Part shown: piece by piece, positions 17,175-25,987 of the stretch | Layout of the letters: each line of letters starts with the position of its first letter | Numbering within the stretch: the first letter of the stretch is position 1 | From: Pseudoponticoccus marisrubri | GTDB lineage: Bacteria > Pseudomonadota > Alphaproteobacteria > Rhodobacterales > Rhodobacteraceae | Assembly: GCF_001482405.1 (NCBI RefSeq) | Contig: NZ_LPXO01000002.1 | Location: 415,023 to 479,022, forward strand | Length of the DNA: 64,000 bases | Reading direction: 5' to 3' | Program-made: the position numbers and the translations under genes | The notes under the pieces: model-generated | Told to the model about the DNA's origin: nothing | Databases searched by the model: none | Seen by the model: the letters and a program-made list of their open reading frames with translations, nothing else

Positions 17175-19193
17175 ATGGCCCAAGTTTCCCTGACATTCCC
17201 AGATGGCTCGCAGCGTGACTTCGACAAGGGCGTGACGCCCGCCGAGGTCGCGGCCTCGATTTCCAAGTCCCTGTCCAAGAAGGCGATTTCCGCCAACGTG
17301 GACGGCGCGCACTGGGACCTGCAATGGCCGATCGAGCGTGACGCGCAGATCGCCATCAACACCATGGCCGACGATGCGCCCGCGCTCGAGCTGATCCGCC
17401 ACGACCTTGCCCATATCATGGCGCGCGCCGTGCAGGAGATCTGGCCCGAGGTGAAGGTCACCATCGGCCCCGTCATCGACAATGGCTGGTATTACGATTT
17501 CGACCGGGCCGAGCCCTTCACGCCCGAGGATCTCGGCGCGATCGAGAAGAAGATGAAGGAGATCATCAACCGCCGCGACCCGGTCACCACCGAGCTGTGG
17601 GAGCGCGAGCGCGCGATCAAGTACTATGCCGCCAACAACGAGCCCTACAAGGTCGAGCTGGTCGAGGCGATCCCCGGCGACGAGCCGATCCGCATGTACT
17701 GGCACGGCCACTGGCAGGATCTCTGTCGCGGCCCGCACCTGCAGCATACCGGGCAGGTCCCGGGCGACGCGTTCAAGCTGATGAGCGTGGCCGGCGCCTA
17801 CTGGCGCGGCGACAGCAGCCGCCAGATGCTGCAGCGCATCTACGGCGTGGCCTTCAGGAACCGCGACGACCTCAAGAAGCACCTGCACATGCTGGAAGAG
17901 GCCGCCAAGCGAGACCACCGCAAGCTGGGCCGCGAGATGGACCTGTTCCACATGCAGGAAGAGGCGCCGGGCCAGGTCTTCTGGCATCCCGACGGCTGGA
18001 CCATCTACACCCAGCTGCAGGATTACATGCGCCGCAAGCAGCGCGCCGGCGGCTACCGCGAGATCAACACCCCGCAGGTGGTGGACCGCAAGCTATGGGA
18101 GGCCTCCGGCCACTGGGACAAGTACCAGCACCACATGTTCATCGTCGAGGTGGATGAATCGCGCGACGGCGAAAGCGACGATGCCGCGGTCAAGGACAAG
18201 GCCCAGACCCGGATCAACGCGCTGAAGCCGATGAACTGCCCCTGTCACGTGCAGGTCTTCAACCAGGGCCTCAAAAGCTATCGCGACCTGCCGCTGCGGC
18301 TGGCCGAGTTCGGCTCCTGCGCGCGGTTCGAGCCCTCGGGCGCGCTGCACGGGATCATGCGGGTACGCGGCTTCACGCAGGATGACGCGCATATCTTCTG
18401 CACCGAGGACCAGATCCAGGAGGAATGCGCGCGCTTCATCGACTTCCTCGCCGGGGTCTACCGCGAGCTCGGCTTCCCCGAGTTCGAGATCCGCTTTGCC
18501 ACCCGCCCCGAGAAGCGCGTGGGCAGCGAGGAAAGCTGGGACCACGTGGAAGGCGCGCTTGAGAACGCGATCAAGGCGGTGGGCCGCGATTACGTGCTGG
18601 AGCCCGGCGATGGCGCCTTCTACGGGCCCAAGCTGGATTTCTACCTGACCGACGCGATCGGCCGGGTCTGGCAATGCGGTACCTTCCAGGTCGACCCGAA
18701 CCTGCCCGAACGTCTGGGCGCCAGCTATATCGGCTCGGATGGCGACAAGCACCGGCCCTACATGCTGCACCGCGCCTGCCTGGGCTCGTTCGAGCGCTTC
18801 ATCGGCATCCTGATCGAGGAACATGCCGGCAAGCTGCCCTTCTGGCTGGCGCCGCGGCAGGTCGTGGTCGCCTCGATCACCTCGGAGGCCGATGACTACG
18901 TGGCCGAGGTGGTGGCGGCGCTGACCCGCGCCGGCGTCCGGGCCGAGGCCGACACGCGCAACGAGAAGATCAACTTCAAGGTGCGCGAGCATTCGGTCGG
19001 CAAGGTGCCGGTGATCCTGGCCGTCGGGCATCGCGAGGTCGAGGAGCGCACCGTGACCCTGCGGCGCCTTGGCGAAAAGCAGACCCGCACCGTGGCGCTG
19101 GACGAGATCGTGCCCGACCTCGCGCGCGATGCCACCCCGCCGGACCTGCGCCCGGCACCGGCCGCCGCCGTGACCGAGACCGAGCCGGCCTGA
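17175..19193 (+). CDS. thrS: Threonyl-tRNA synthetase
   Basis: 672 residues with the domain order of bacterial ThrRS: TGS domain (1-65), editing domain with [11 protein letters not shown] and the [14 protein letters not shown] segment, class II catalytic core with motif 2 [27 protein letters not shown], zinc ligands in MNCPCHVQ and later [18 protein letters not shown] (motif 3), and the C-terminal anticodon-binding domain. The C-terminus is about 25 residues longer than usual. ATG 17175 follows AGGAG. Essential; charges tRNA-Thr and edits Ser-tRNA. Followed by a strong terminator. Confidence 0.98.
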   Translation: MAQVSLTFPDGSQRDFDKGVTPAEVAASISKSLSKKAISANVDGAHWDLQWPIERDAQIAINTMADDAPALELIRHDLAHIMARAVQEIWPEVKVTIGPVIDNGWYYDFDRAEPFTPEDLGAIEKKMKEIINRRDPVTTELWERERAIKYYAANNEPYKVELVEAIPGDEPIRMYWHGHWQDLCRGPHLQHTGQVPGDAFKLMSVAGAYWRGDSSRQMLQRIYGVAFRNRDDLKKHLHMLEEAAKRDHRKLGREMDLFHMQEEAPGQVFWHPDGWTIYTQLQDYMRRKQRAGGYREINTPQVVDRKLWEASGHWDKYQHHMFIVEVDESRDGESDDAAVKDKAQTRINALKPMNCPCHVQVFNQGLKSYRDLPLRLAEFGSCARFEPSGALHGIMRVRGFTQDDAHIFCTEDQIQEECARFIDFLAGVYRELGFPEFEIRFATRPEKRVGSEESWDHVEGALENAIKAVGRDYVLEPGDGAFYGPKLDFYLTDAIGRVWQCGTFQVDPNLPERLGASYIGSDGDKHRPYMLHRACLGSFERFIGILIEEHAGKLPFWLAPRQVVVASITSEADDYVAEVVAALTRAGVRAEADTRNEKINFKVREHSVGKVPVILAVGHREVEERTVTLRRLGEKQTRTVALDEIVPDLARDATPPDLRPAPAAAVTETEPA

Positions 19194-19220
19194 TCCGCGC
19201 CCCGAAATCCTGACAGCGAA

Positions 19221-19253
19221 CGCGCCCCGGCTGACCGGGGCGCGTTTTTTTTT
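19221..19253 (+). terminator. Rho-independent terminator of thrS
   Basis: Perfect 10-bp stem CGCGCCCCGG/CCGGGGCGCG with a CTGA loop (19221-19244), followed by nine T residues. Confidence 0.95.
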
Positions 19254-19629
19254 CGTCTTGAGGCGACGTTTCCGGCGCGCTCGCGCGTTCTTTCCCTGAC
19301 AGCCCCGGACTGCGGGGCTTTGTGACAGGGTTGACAACCCGCGTGATCGGGCGGCCTGCGGGCCGCCCCAGCGCCGGATCGACTGTAACAAACCGCCCCG
19401 ACGCCCGGGCGCGGCGCTGCGAACTGTTACCATCCGGCGCGCAACACCCCTGATTTCACGGCATTTCTGCACATGCAGCATGTCACGTGCGGCTGACGCG
19501 GCGTGACGCTCGCGTGATGCACGGCGGCGTGAATGGTACGCGGCACGAAGTCGCGGCACCTTTTGCGTACCGAAGGGCACGGGGCCCTCGGCCGAGTTTC
19601 GACCGACTGAACCCTCGAAAGGAAAGACC
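19254..19629. other. Long non-coding leader region upstream of bufferin operon
   Basis: About 375 bp without a convincing gene. It holds a short hairpin AGCCCCG/CGGGGCT (19301-19319), a G+C-rich hairpin around 19350-19368, and in front of bufA an inverted repeat GGTACGC (19535-19541) / GCGTACC (19565-19571) with 23 bp between. Two GCGGCAC boxes (19540-19546, 19553-19559) lie 13 bp apart inside it. This is a plausible promoter/operator region for metal-responsive control, but no sigma-factor motif could be assigned. Confidence 0.4.
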
Positions 19630-19929
19630 ATGTCCAAGTCCATCAAGACCGCCGCGCTTGTCGGTGCCGTTGCCGCCAGCTTTGCCGCCACCGGCGTTGC
19701 CGCGCAGGAACAGGAGAAGTGCTACGGCATTTCGCTGGCCGGCGAGAATGACTGCGCCGCCGGCCCCGGCACCACCTGCGCCGGCACCTCGACCGTGGAT
19801 TACCAGGGCAATGCCTGGACGCTGGTCGAGGCCGGCACCTGCACCGAGATCGACCTGCCCGAGATGGCCGATGGCAGCGAACGCATGGGCTCGCTCGAGC
19901 CGTTGGAGCGCGACCTGCCCGAGGCGTGA
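19630..19929 (+). CDS. bufA: Bufferin precursor peptide, DUF2282 (BufA1-like)
   Basis: 99 residues: a Sec signal peptide ([19 protein letters not shown]) then a mature peptide with four cysteines in the pattern [28 protein letters not shown]. This matches DUF2282, the bufferin precursor family (also GigA), whose cysteines are converted by an MNIO enzyme, some to thiooxazoles, giving a copper-binding peptide that is exported to the periplasm. The acidic tail after the last cysteine ([20 protein letters not shown]) is longer than I expect for the family. Strong AAAGGAAAG ribosome binding site. First gene of bufA-bufB-bufC-doxX. Confidence 0.92.
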   Translation: MSKSIKTAALVGAVAASFAATGVAAQEQEKCYGISLAGENDCAAGPGTTCAGTSTVDYQGNAWTLVEAGTCTEIDLPEMADGSERMGSLEPLERDLPEA

Positions 19930-20000
19930 GCGCCCCCCAGAGACCGGGATGGGTGGCGACACCCATCCCGACCCCCGAGCCCGCGAGAAGGACCCGCCCG

Positions 20001-20849
20001 ATGTTCGATGCGACCCATGCCCTGCCCGCCCTGCCCGGCGTCGGCTACAAGGCGCAGCATTTCGCGCCGATCATGGCCGATCCCGCGCCGGTGGGCTGGC
20101 TGGAGATCCACGCCGAGAACTACATGGGCGATGGCGGGCGCCCGCTGGCGCAGCTGCGCGCGCTGGCCGAACGCTTCCCCCTGTCCGTGCACGGTGTGGG
20201 CCTGTCTATCGGCGGGCCCGAGCCGCTCGACCGCGACCACCTCGCGCGGCTGAAGCACCTGCTGGGCTGGCTGAACCCGGCCAGCTTTTCCGAACACCTG
20301 GCCTGGTCGACCCATGAGGGCCATTTCCTGAACGACCTGCTGCCCCTGCCCTACACGACCGACACGCTGGCGCGGGTCTGCGCCCATGTGGACGAGGTGC
20401 AGACCGTGCTGGGCCGGCGCATGCTGCTGGAGAACCCCTCCTCCTACCTCGCCTTCGCCGAGAGCACCTGGTCCGAGACCGATTTCCTGCGCGAGATCGC
20501 GCGGCGCACCGGCTGCGGGCTGCTGCTGGACGTGAACAATGTCTTCGTCTCGGCCACGAACCTCGCCTACCCGCCGCGCGACTACATCGCCGATTTCGCG
20601 CTGGAGGAGGTGGGTGAGATCCATCTGGGCGGGCATGACACGGATGCCGATGATTTCGGCGCGCCGCTGCTGATCGACAGCCATGGCCGCACCGTGGCCG
20701 ACCCGGTCTGGGCCCTGCTGGACGAGGTGCTGGACCGCGCCGGGCCGCGCCCCGTGCTGGTGGAATGGGACAATGACGTGCCCGACTGGCCTGTGCTGGC
20801 CGCCGAGGCGGCGCGCGCCGGCGCGACGCTGACCCGGGTCGCGGCATGA
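20001..20849 (+). CDS. bufB: Multinuclear non-haem iron oxidative enzyme, DUF692 (BufB)
   Basis: 282 residues with the TIM-barrel metal-site motifs of DUF692/MNIO enzymes in order: [66 protein letters not shown] and [11 protein letters not shown]. These His/Glu/Asp residues hold two or three irons. The enzyme modifies cysteines of the DUF2282 precursor in the cytoplasm with help from the BufC partner. Start at ATG 20001, 71 bp after bufA. The bufC frame overlaps its end as ATGA. Confidence 0.95.
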   Translation: MFDATHALPALPGVGYKAQHFAPIMADPAPVGWLEIHAENYMGDGGRPLAQLRALAERFPLSVHGVGLSIGGPEPLDRDHLARLKHLLGWLNPASFSEHLAWSTHEGHFLNDLLPLPYTTDTLARVCAHVDEVQTVLGRRMLLENPSSYLAFAESTWSETDFLREIARRTGCGLLLDVNNVFVSATNLAYPPRDYIADFALEEVGEIHLGGHDTDADDFGAPLLIDSHGRTVADPVWALLDEVLDRAGPRPVLVEWDNDVPDWPVLAAEAARAGATLTRVAA

Positions 20850-21676
20850 GCGCGGCGGCCCCCGGCCCCGGCGTCGGAGGGGGCGCTGCCCCCGCCCTGC
20901 GGGCCCCCCGGAGTATTTTTGGAAAGATGAAAGACTGCGAGACCGCCTTCCGCGCGGCCCTGCTGCAGGCCGAGGCGCCGGTGCCGCGGGGGCTGGTCGA
21001 TGGGCTGGGCCGGCCGGCCGGGCGCCGCTATGCCGTCTATCGCAACAATGTCGCCGTGGCGCTGCGCGAGGCGCTGGAGACGGGGTTCCCGGCGGTGGCC
21101 AAGCTGATCGGGCCCGAGAATTTTGCCCATGTCGCGGCGCGGTTCCTGCGCAGTTCTCCGCCCGGGGATCCGCGCATGATGTTCTATGGCGCGGGGTTTC
21201 CCACCTTCCTGGCCGGGATCGCGCCGCTGGCCCGGCTGGGCTACCTGCCGGACGTGGCGCAGCTGGAACTGGCGCTGCGCCAGAGCTATCACGCCGCCGA
21301 TGCGCCGCCGCTGGATCCTGCGCGGCTGCAGGGGCTGGACGAGGCCACGCTGATGGGCGCGCGGCTGGTGCCGGCGCCCGCGCTGCAGCTGATCCGGTCG
21401 GACTGGCCGGTCCTGTCGGTGCATCGTTTCACTCTTGTCGCCGGCGCGCCCAAGCCCGCGGCCGGGGCCGAGGACGTGCTGGTGACGCGCCCGGCGCTGG
21501 ACCCGCAGATGCATCTGCTGGGCCCGGGCGCCGGTCGATTCGTCGCCGCGCTGCTGGCGGGCGCGCCCTTCGGCGACGCTTTGGAGGCCGCGGGCGATGG
21601 GTTCGACCTCTCCGCCACCCTGTCGCTGCTCTTGTCTGCCGGCGCCCTGACCGATCTTTTCCTGCCCCGTCCCTGA
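20846..21676 (+). CDS. bufC: DUF2063 partner protein of the MNIO enzyme (BufC)
   Basis: 276 residues if read from ATG 20846 (overlapping bufB as ATGA), or 249 from ATG 20927. The DUF2063 domain, with [18 protein letters not shown] and the [14 protein letters not shown] segment, begins only after residue 27. The first 27 residues are translated from a GC-rich inverted repeat and carry no family similarity, so 20927 is probably the functional start. DUF2063 proteins act as the partner that presents the precursor peptide to the DUF692 enzyme. A C-terminal helical domain follows. Third gene of the bufferin operon. Confidence 0.9.
   Translation: MSAAAPGPGVGGGAAPALRAPRSIFGKMKDCETAFRAALLQAEAPVPRGLVDGLGRPAGRRYAVYRNNVAVALREALETGFPAVAKLIGPENFAHVAARFLRSSPPGDPRMMFYGAGFPTFLAGIAPLARLGYLPDVAQLELALRQSYHAADAPPLDPARLQGLDEATLMGARLVPAPALQLIRSDWPVLSVHRFTLVAGAPKPAAGAEDVLVTRPALDPQMHLLGPGAGRFVAALLAGAPFGDALEAAGDGFDLSATLSLLLSAGALTDLFLPRP
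20866..20926. repeat. GC-rich inverted repeat with AT-rich tail, Rhodobacteraceae type, at the bufC start
   Basis: A GGGGGC/GCCCCC inverted repeat, then GCGGGCCCCCCGG and the tail GAGTATTTTTGGAAAG that runs directly into ATGAAAG. I know this general arrangement (G+C hairpin, AGTATTT tail, AAGATGAA) as a recurrent intergenic element in Rhodobacteraceae genomes; copy number here cannot be checked. Confidence 0.6.
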
Positions 21677-21687
21677 GGAGCCCCGCC

Positions 21688-22275
21688 ATGGACCGTCTCG
21701 TCTCTCTGCATCACATGATCTTCGGCGCGGTCGCGCGCTATGGCGAGGGGCTGCTGCCGCTGCTGGCCCGGCTGGTCTTTGCCGCGACGCTGCTGGGCTA
21801 TTTCTGGGCCTCGGCCCTGACCAAGGTGGTGGACCGCAAGGGCGAGGAAGGCATCCTCGACATCTTCACGCTGGAGCTGGGTGTCTATGCGCAAATGTTT
21901 CCAAAGGCTTTCGAGGCGGCCGGCTATGACGCCTCGAAGCTGGGGCCATTTTATGATTTGATCGCCTATGCCGGAACCTTCGCCGAGTTCCTGCTGCCGC
22001 TGCTGATCGTGGTCGGGCTGTTCACGCGGCTGGCGGCGCTGGGGATGATCGGGTTCGTCATCGTGCAAACACTGACCGACCTCTACGGCCATGGCAGCAT
22101 TGGCGATCCGGCCGCGCTGGGGGCCTGGTTCGACCGCGTGCCGGATGCGCTGATCCTCGACCAGCGGGCCTTCTGGATGCTGCTGCTGGTGACGCTGGTG
22201 GTCAAAGGCGCGGGCGTGCTGTCGCTCGACCGAGTGCTGGTGGCGCAAGGCCCGGGCCGCGTCGCGCCGGCCTAG
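21688..22275 (+). CDS. bufD: DoxX family membrane protein of the bufferin operon
   Basis: 195 residues with four hydrophobic helices, including the first helix LLARLVFAATLLGYFWASALTK and AGTFAEFLLPLLIVVGLFTRLAALGMIGF, the DoxX core. DoxX proteins are common fourth members of gig/buf operons; an electron-transfer or redox role in the membrane is proposed but not established. ATG 21688 follows TGAGGAG, 11 bp after bufC. It converges on an arsC-like gene with a 4-bp overlap of stop codons. Confidence 0.88.
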   Translation: MDRLVSLHHMIFGAVARYGEGLLPLLARLVFAATLLGYFWASALTKVVDRKGEEGILDIFTLELGVYAQMFPKAFEAAGYDASKLGPFYDLIAYAGTFAEFLLPLLIVVGLFTRLAALGMIGFVIVQTLTDLYGHGSIGDPAALGAWFDRVPDALILDQRAFWMLLLVTLVVKGAGVLSLDRVLVAQGPGRVAPA

Positions 22276-22589
22276 TCGCCCAGCAGCGCCGACCGGACGC
22301 CGGCGTCCCAGCCCAGGTGCAGCGTGGTGCCCTCTTCGATCAGGGGGCGCTTCATCAGGGTTGGATGGGCGCGCAGCAGCTCGCGCACGGGGCGGTCACG
22401 CTCGGCCGCGTCCAGCCCGCGCCAGGTGGTCGAGCGGCGGTTGACCAGCGTGTCGGGAAAGGCCGCGATGGCCCGATCCAGCAGCTCGTCCGACAGCGGC
22501 GTGTCGCGCAGATCGACGAAGGTGGCCTCGGGCAGCGCCTTGCGCGCCATGCGGCAGGTGTCGCATGTCTTCAACCCGTGGATCTTCAT
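22272..22589 (-). CDS. ArsC/Spx/MgsR family thioredoxin-fold protein
   Basis: 105 residues, starting MKIHGLKTCDTCRMARKAL with the redox CxxC motif (C9, C12), followed by VNRRSTTWRGL and TLMKRPLIEEG, the conserved LxKRP segment of the family. The spacing fits the YffB/Spx-like branch rather than a dedicated arsenate reductase. It may be a glutathione-dependent thiol reductase. Start at ATG 22589; the frame extends a few codons but without a ribosome binding site. It is convergent with the bufferin operon, and the shared thiol/metal theme may be coincidence. Confidence 0.87.
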   Translation of the reverse strand: MKIHGLKTCDTCRMARKALPEATFVDLRDTPLSDELLDRAIAAFPDTLVNRRSTTWRGLDAAERDRPVRELLRAHPTLMKRPLIEEGTTLHLGWDAGVRSALLGD

Positions 22590-22653
22590 TGCACAGCCTC
22601 CGTTCGCGGCGTTCACATCCCCGCCGACAGCCTGTAATACGGCCGGGTTTTTC

Positions 22654-22680
22654 TTGCAATTTACATGTATGCGCTAAACT
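22654..22680 (+). promoter_or_regulatory. Putative cspA promoter
   Basis: TTGCAA (22654-22659) and TAAACT (22675-22680) with a 15-bp AT-rich spacer, in an otherwise GC-rich region. It would give a leader of about 130 nt before the cspA ATG, as is usual for cold-shock genes. The spacer is shorter than the optimal 17 bp. Confidence 0.4.
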
Positions 22681-22815
22681 GCCTTTCGTGACCTTCGACG
22701 ATCGGCCACCTATCCGTGCGATTCCCGCCGGGGCGTGTCCTGAAAGGCGAATGTGACAGGGTGGCCTCGCACCCTGTGGGGCCAGGAGACGGGACTAGAC
22801 AAGGAGCACGGGACT

Positions 22816-23022
22816 ATGCCGAACGGCACCGTGAAGTGGTTCAACACCACGAAAGGCTATGGTTTCATCGCGCCCGACGAAGGCGGCAAGGACGTTTTCG
22901 TCCATATCTCGGCGGTCGAACGATCGGGGCTGACCGGCCTGGCCGACAATCAGAAGGTCAGCTACGAGCTGCGCGAAGGGCGCGACGGGCGCACCATGGC
23001 GTCAGATCTGAAAACCCTCTGA
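22816..23022 (+). CDS. cspA: Cold-shock protein, CspA family
   Basis: 68 residues comprising one cold-shock domain: GTVKWFNTTKGYGFIAPDEGGKDVFVHIS holds RNP1 (KGYGFI) and RNP2 (VFVHI). It binds single-stranded RNA/DNA and unwinds mRNA structure. The start at ATG 22816 follows AAGGAG. The leader of about 130 nt, if the promoter is right, could hold cold-responsive structure. Followed by a hairpin. Confidence 0.96.
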   Translation: MPNGTVKWFNTTKGYGFIAPDEGGKDVFVHISAVERSGLTGLADNQKVSYELREGRDGRTMASDLKTL

Positions 23023-23041
23023 ACATTGCGAGAGGATGGCG

Positions 23042-23063
23042 CGGGCCGTCCCCGGTCGGCCCG
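23042..23063 (+). terminator. Terminator-like hairpin after cspA
   Basis: CGGGCCG (23042-23048) and CGGCCCG (23057-23063) with an 8-nt spacer, followed by TTGCTG. Strong stem, weak T-tract. Confidence 0.5.
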
Positions 23064-23183
23064 TTGCTGCCCCGCTACTGCCGCCAGACGCGGACAGTTT
23101 GCAGCGAATTGCGCGCATTGCGTGCTGGGGTTTAGCCCGGCTCTGCCATAGGGTGTCTCCCGTCAACAGGCGGGGCAATCACG

Positions 23184-23504
23184 ATGGCCAGCGAGCTTTC
23201 GATCGGGCTGTGGATCCTGGGCAGCGGGGCCGTGGCGCTGGCCGTGGTCAACACCTTGCCGCCCCTGACGCAGGGCGGCGGCGGGTTCGACCCGCTGGCC
23301 ACGCCGGTCGACCGGATCCCGCATGAAAGCGAGCGCGCCTTTTGCGAGGCCGAACTGTCCGGCGTGGACTGCGCCTGCTTTGCCTACGTGGCGCAGAACG
23401 TGATGACGCGCGATCCCGACCGCGCGCCGGGCTGGCGCTATGCCGACAAATGGGCGCTGGCGCGGGCGCAGGCCGAGCAGAACTGCGCCCGCAGCGCCCC
23501 GTGA
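23184..23504 (+). CDS. Small membrane-anchored protein of unknown function
   Basis: 106 residues. An N-terminal hydrophobic helix (LSIGLWILGSGAVALAVVNTL) looks like a signal anchor. The remainder is soluble with four cysteines, three of them close together (AFCEAELSGVDCACFAYV) and one near the end (EQNCARS). The cluster C-x8-C-x-C could bind a metal or form disulfides, but no family is recognised. It converges on the metR gene with only 1 bp between. Confidence 0.6.
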   Translation: MASELSIGLWILGSGAVALAVVNTLPPLTQGGGGFDPLATPVDRIPHESERAFCEAELSGVDCACFAYVAQNVMTRDPDRAPGWRYADKWALARAQAEQNCARSAP

Positions 23505-23505
23505 G

Positions 23506-24411
23506 CTATGCCTCCTGCAGGCGTCGCGCCTCTTGCCCGGCCGAGGCGATGAGCTCGCGCATGTAGGGCTTGGCAAGATCATCGCTGCGCGTCGCGGCAT
23601 AAAGCCGGCGCGTCACGCCCTGCGCGGTCAGCGGCCGGGTCACGTAATCCGAGTTGTATTTCACCTCGCGCACCACCCAGTCGGGCAATACCGAGACACC
23701 GCGGTTGGAGGCGACCAGCAGCAGGATCACCGCCGTCAGTTCCACCTGCCGGATCGCCGCGGGTTCGACCTTGGCCGGGGTCAGAAGCTGACTGAACACG
23801 TCCAGCCGGGCACGCTCCACCGGGTAGGTGATCAGCGTCTGGCCCCGGAAATCGGCCGCCTCGACATAAGGTTTGGCGGCCAGCGGATGCGCGGCGGCGG
23901 CGACGAAGACCGGGCTGTAATCGAAGAGCGGCGAGAAGGTGATGCCCGGCAGATCCTCGGGGTCGGAGGAAATCACCACGTCCACCTCCTCCTTCATCAG
24001 CGCCGGCAACGCGTCGAAGGCCAGCCCCGGGCGGATGTCGACATCCACGTCCGGCCAGCTCTTGCGGAACCCTTCCAGCACCGGGAAGAGCCATTCGAAA
24101 CAGGCATGACATTCGATGGCGATGTGCAGCCGGCCCGAGCGCCCCTCGCGCAGGCCGGCGAACTCGGCCTGCAGCGCCTCGACCTGCGGCAGCACCTGTT
24201 CGGCCAGCCGCAACAGCCGCATCCCGGCCGCCGACAGGCGCATCGGCTTGGAGCGGCGCACGAAGAGCTCGACCCCCGCCTGGTCCTCCAGCCCCTTGAT
24301 CTGGTGAGAAAGGGCCGATTGCGTGATGTTCAGCTGGTCGGCCGCCCGCGCCACGCCGCCCGCCTCGTGGATCGCCTTGATCGTGCGCAGGTGCCGGAAC
24401 TCGATATGCAT
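23506..24411 (-). CDS. metR: MetR-type LysR regulator
   Basis: 301 residues. LysR HTH at the N-terminus (FRHLRTIKAIHEAGGVARAADQLNITQSALSHQIKGLE) and an effector domain that contains ECHACFEWLFPVLEGFRKSWP, the conserved stretch of MetR proteins. MetR binds homocysteine and activates methionine biosynthesis genes. Its divergent neighbour is metF, 92 bp away, the classical arrangement, which supports the name. Confidence 0.9.
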   Translation of the reverse strand: MHIEFRHLRTIKAIHEAGGVARAADQLNITQSALSHQIKGLEDQAGVELFVRRSKPMRLSAAGMRLLRLAEQVLPQVEALQAEFAGLREGRSGRLHIAIECHACFEWLFPVLEGFRKSWPDVDVDIRPGLAFDALPALMKEEVDVVISSDPEDLPGITFSPLFDYSPVFVAAAAHPLAAKPYVEAADFRGQTLITYPVERARLDVFSQLLTPAKVEPAAIRQVELTAVILLLVASNRGVSVLPDWVVREVKYNSDYVTRPLTAQGVTRRLYAATRSDDLAKPYMRELIASAGQEARRLQEA

Positions 24412-24417
24412 GTCGGC

Positions 24418-24443
24418 CTCATGTTGATCTTGAGATTTATGAG
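24418..24443. promoter_or_regulatory. Inverted repeat between metR and metF
   Basis: CTCAT (24418-24422) and ATGAG (24439-24443) flank an AT-rich stretch that also holds TTGAGATTTATGAG. Position in the 92-bp divergent spacer fits a LysR/MetR binding site, but the textbook MetR motif TGAA-N5-TTCA is not present in exact form. Confidence 0.35.
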
Positions 24444-24503
24444 TTTGTCTCAGGATAGATCACATGGCACAGAGGGCAGAGGTTTGCCAGAGGATGTGAC
24501 GCG

Positions 24504-25367
24504 ATGCGCCCCGAGATCAGTTTCGAATTCTTCCCGCCCCGGAACATCGAAGGCACGTTCCGGCTCTGGGACGCGGTTCAGGTGCTGGCCCCGCTTGCCC
24601 CGCGCTTCGTCTCGGTCACCTACGGGGCGGGGGGCACGACCCGTGACCTGACGCGCGAGGTGGTGGCGACGCTGCACAAGCATTCGGGCCTGCGCACCGC
24701 GGCGCACCTGACCTGCGTGAACGCCACGCGGGACGAGACGCTGGAAATCGCGCGCGGCTTTGCCGAGGCAGGTGTGGCTGATATCGTGGCGCTGCGCGGC
24801 GACCCGCCCAAGGGCAGCGCGCGGTTCGAGCCGCATCCCGAGGGCTTTGGCAACTCGGTCGAGCTGATCGAGGCGCTGGCCGCGACGGGCGATTTCACCA
24901 TCCGCGTGGGCGCCTATCCCGACATCCACCCCGAGGCCGCCAGCGCGCAGGCCGATATCGATTGGCTCAAGCGCAAGCTCGACGCCGGCGCGACCGAGGC
25001 GCTGACCCAGTTCTTCTTCGAACCCGAGACCTTCTTCCGCTTCCGCGACGCCTGCGCCAAGGCGGGCATCGACCAGCATGTCGTCCCGGGCATCCTGCCG
25101 ATCGAGAACTGGAAGGGCGCGCGGCGCTTCGCCGAAAGCTGCGGCACGCATATCCCCGGCTGGGTGATCGACGCCTTCGACAAGGCCACCCGCGACGGGC
25201 GCGAGGACCTGCTGGCCACCGCCATCTGCACCGAGCTCTGCTCGGAGCTGATCGAGGGTGGCGTGGACAAGCTGCATTTCTACACGCTGAACCGGCCCGA
25301 GCTGACCCGCGATGTCTGCCACGCGCTTGGCGTCACCCCCGAGGTCAAGCTGGAGAACGTGGCCTGA
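24504..25367 (+). CDS. metF: 5,10-methylenetetrahydrofolate reductase
   Basis: 287 residues, a FAD-containing TIM barrel. Family landmarks are ISFEFFPPRN at the N-terminus, VSVTYGAGG, HLTCVNATRDE, ALRGDPPKG, YPDIHPEA and DKLHFYTLNRPE near the C-terminus. It reduces methylene-THF to methyl-THF, feeding methionine synthesis in the cytoplasm. The RGD-PP loop and E in FEFFPP are in place. Divergent from metR, which presumably activates it. A GC-rich hairpin follows. Confidence 0.96.
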   Translation: MRPEISFEFFPPRNIEGTFRLWDAVQVLAPLAPRFVSVTYGAGGTTRDLTREVVATLHKHSGLRTAAHLTCVNATRDETLEIARGFAEAGVADIVALRGDPPKGSARFEPHPEGFGNSVELIEALAATGDFTIRVGAYPDIHPEAASAQADIDWLKRKLDAGATEALTQFFFEPETFFRFRDACAKAGIDQHVVPGILPIENWKGARRFAESCGTHIPGWVIDAFDKATRDGREDLLATAICTELCSELIEGGVDKLHFYTLNRPELTRDVCHALGVTPEVKLENVA

Positions 25368-25375
25368 GGCAGAGG

Positions 25376-25397
25376 GGCCCGCGCGGTGCCGCGGGCC
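25376..25397 (+). terminator. GC-rich hairpin after metF
   Basis: GGCCCGCG (25376-25383) and CGCGGGCC (25390-25397), 8-bp perfect stem with a 6-nt loop, but no T-tract. It lies 8 bp after the metF stop. Confidence 0.4.
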
Positions 25398-25471
25398 GGC
25401 CACCGCCCTGCCCCGCTTTCGCCGCAGCCGGCGCCTAGCGTGACCCGCGAGTGTTCTCGCGCGAGGTCCCG

Positions 25472-25918
25472 ATGCGTCCCATCCTGCAATCCGTCCATGC
25501 CGTGATCCTGCGCCTTCAGGGCGGCTATGCGGCGCTGTTCACCATTCTCTTCTTCATTGCCCTGCCCGGCGCGCTGGCCGAGGGCCAGCACGTGGGCGTG
25601 CCGCTGGTGGGCCAGCTTGCGGGCTTTGCCGCGGCGATCACGCTGCTGACAGGCAAGCCCGGCTGGCTGGTCCGGCCCGGGCGGCCGATCCATTTCCTGC
25701 CCGCGGGCGTGCTGCTGGCCATCGCGCCCTTCCTCTTCGCCTTCATGTCGATGAGCGCGCTGATCCTGCTGGGCCTGCCCGAGCCGCTGGGCCGCAACCT
25801 GTCGGTGCTGGCCGGACTGGTCAGTTTCCTGCTCTGCGGGGTGGCGTGGTGGCTGGCGCTGGTGCTGAGCCTCTGGACCCCGGGGCCATCTTCCGGGCCC
25901 GACCTGCAGGCGGCCTGA
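25472..25918 (+). CDS. Integral membrane protein of unknown function
   Basis: 148 residues with four hydrophobic helices (ALFTILFFIALPGAL, LVGQLAGFAAAITLL, FLPAGVLLAIAPFLFAF, LAGLVSFLLCGVAWWLALVL). No recognisable motif or charged residue pattern inside the helices. Start chosen at ATG 25472, which has GAGG upstream; a GTG at 25451 is possible. It converges on the FAH gene with a GC-rich hairpin in between. Function unknown. Confidence 0.65.
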   Translation: MRPILQSVHAVILRLQGGYAALFTILFFIALPGALAEGQHVGVPLVGQLAGFAAAITLLTGKPGWLVRPGRPIHFLPAGVLLAIAPFLFAFMSMSALILLGLPEPLGRNLSVLAGLVSFLLCGVAWWLALVLSLWTPGPSSGPDLQAA

Positions 25919-25987
25919 GCCGCCCACAGGATCACGTGGTGCAGGACGGGCGATCCCGCCCGCCCCGCGCAAGTCATGACCCGTGGG

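Noticed and set aside
19483..19962. Overlapping open frames across bufA on both strands
   Set aside because: They lack family motifs and ribosome binding sites; only the 19630-19929 frame encodes a recognisable DUF2282 peptide.
24412..24503. SAM riboswitch in front of metF
   Set aside because: The spacer is only 92 bp, shared by two divergent promoters, and lacks recognisable SAM-II core sequences.
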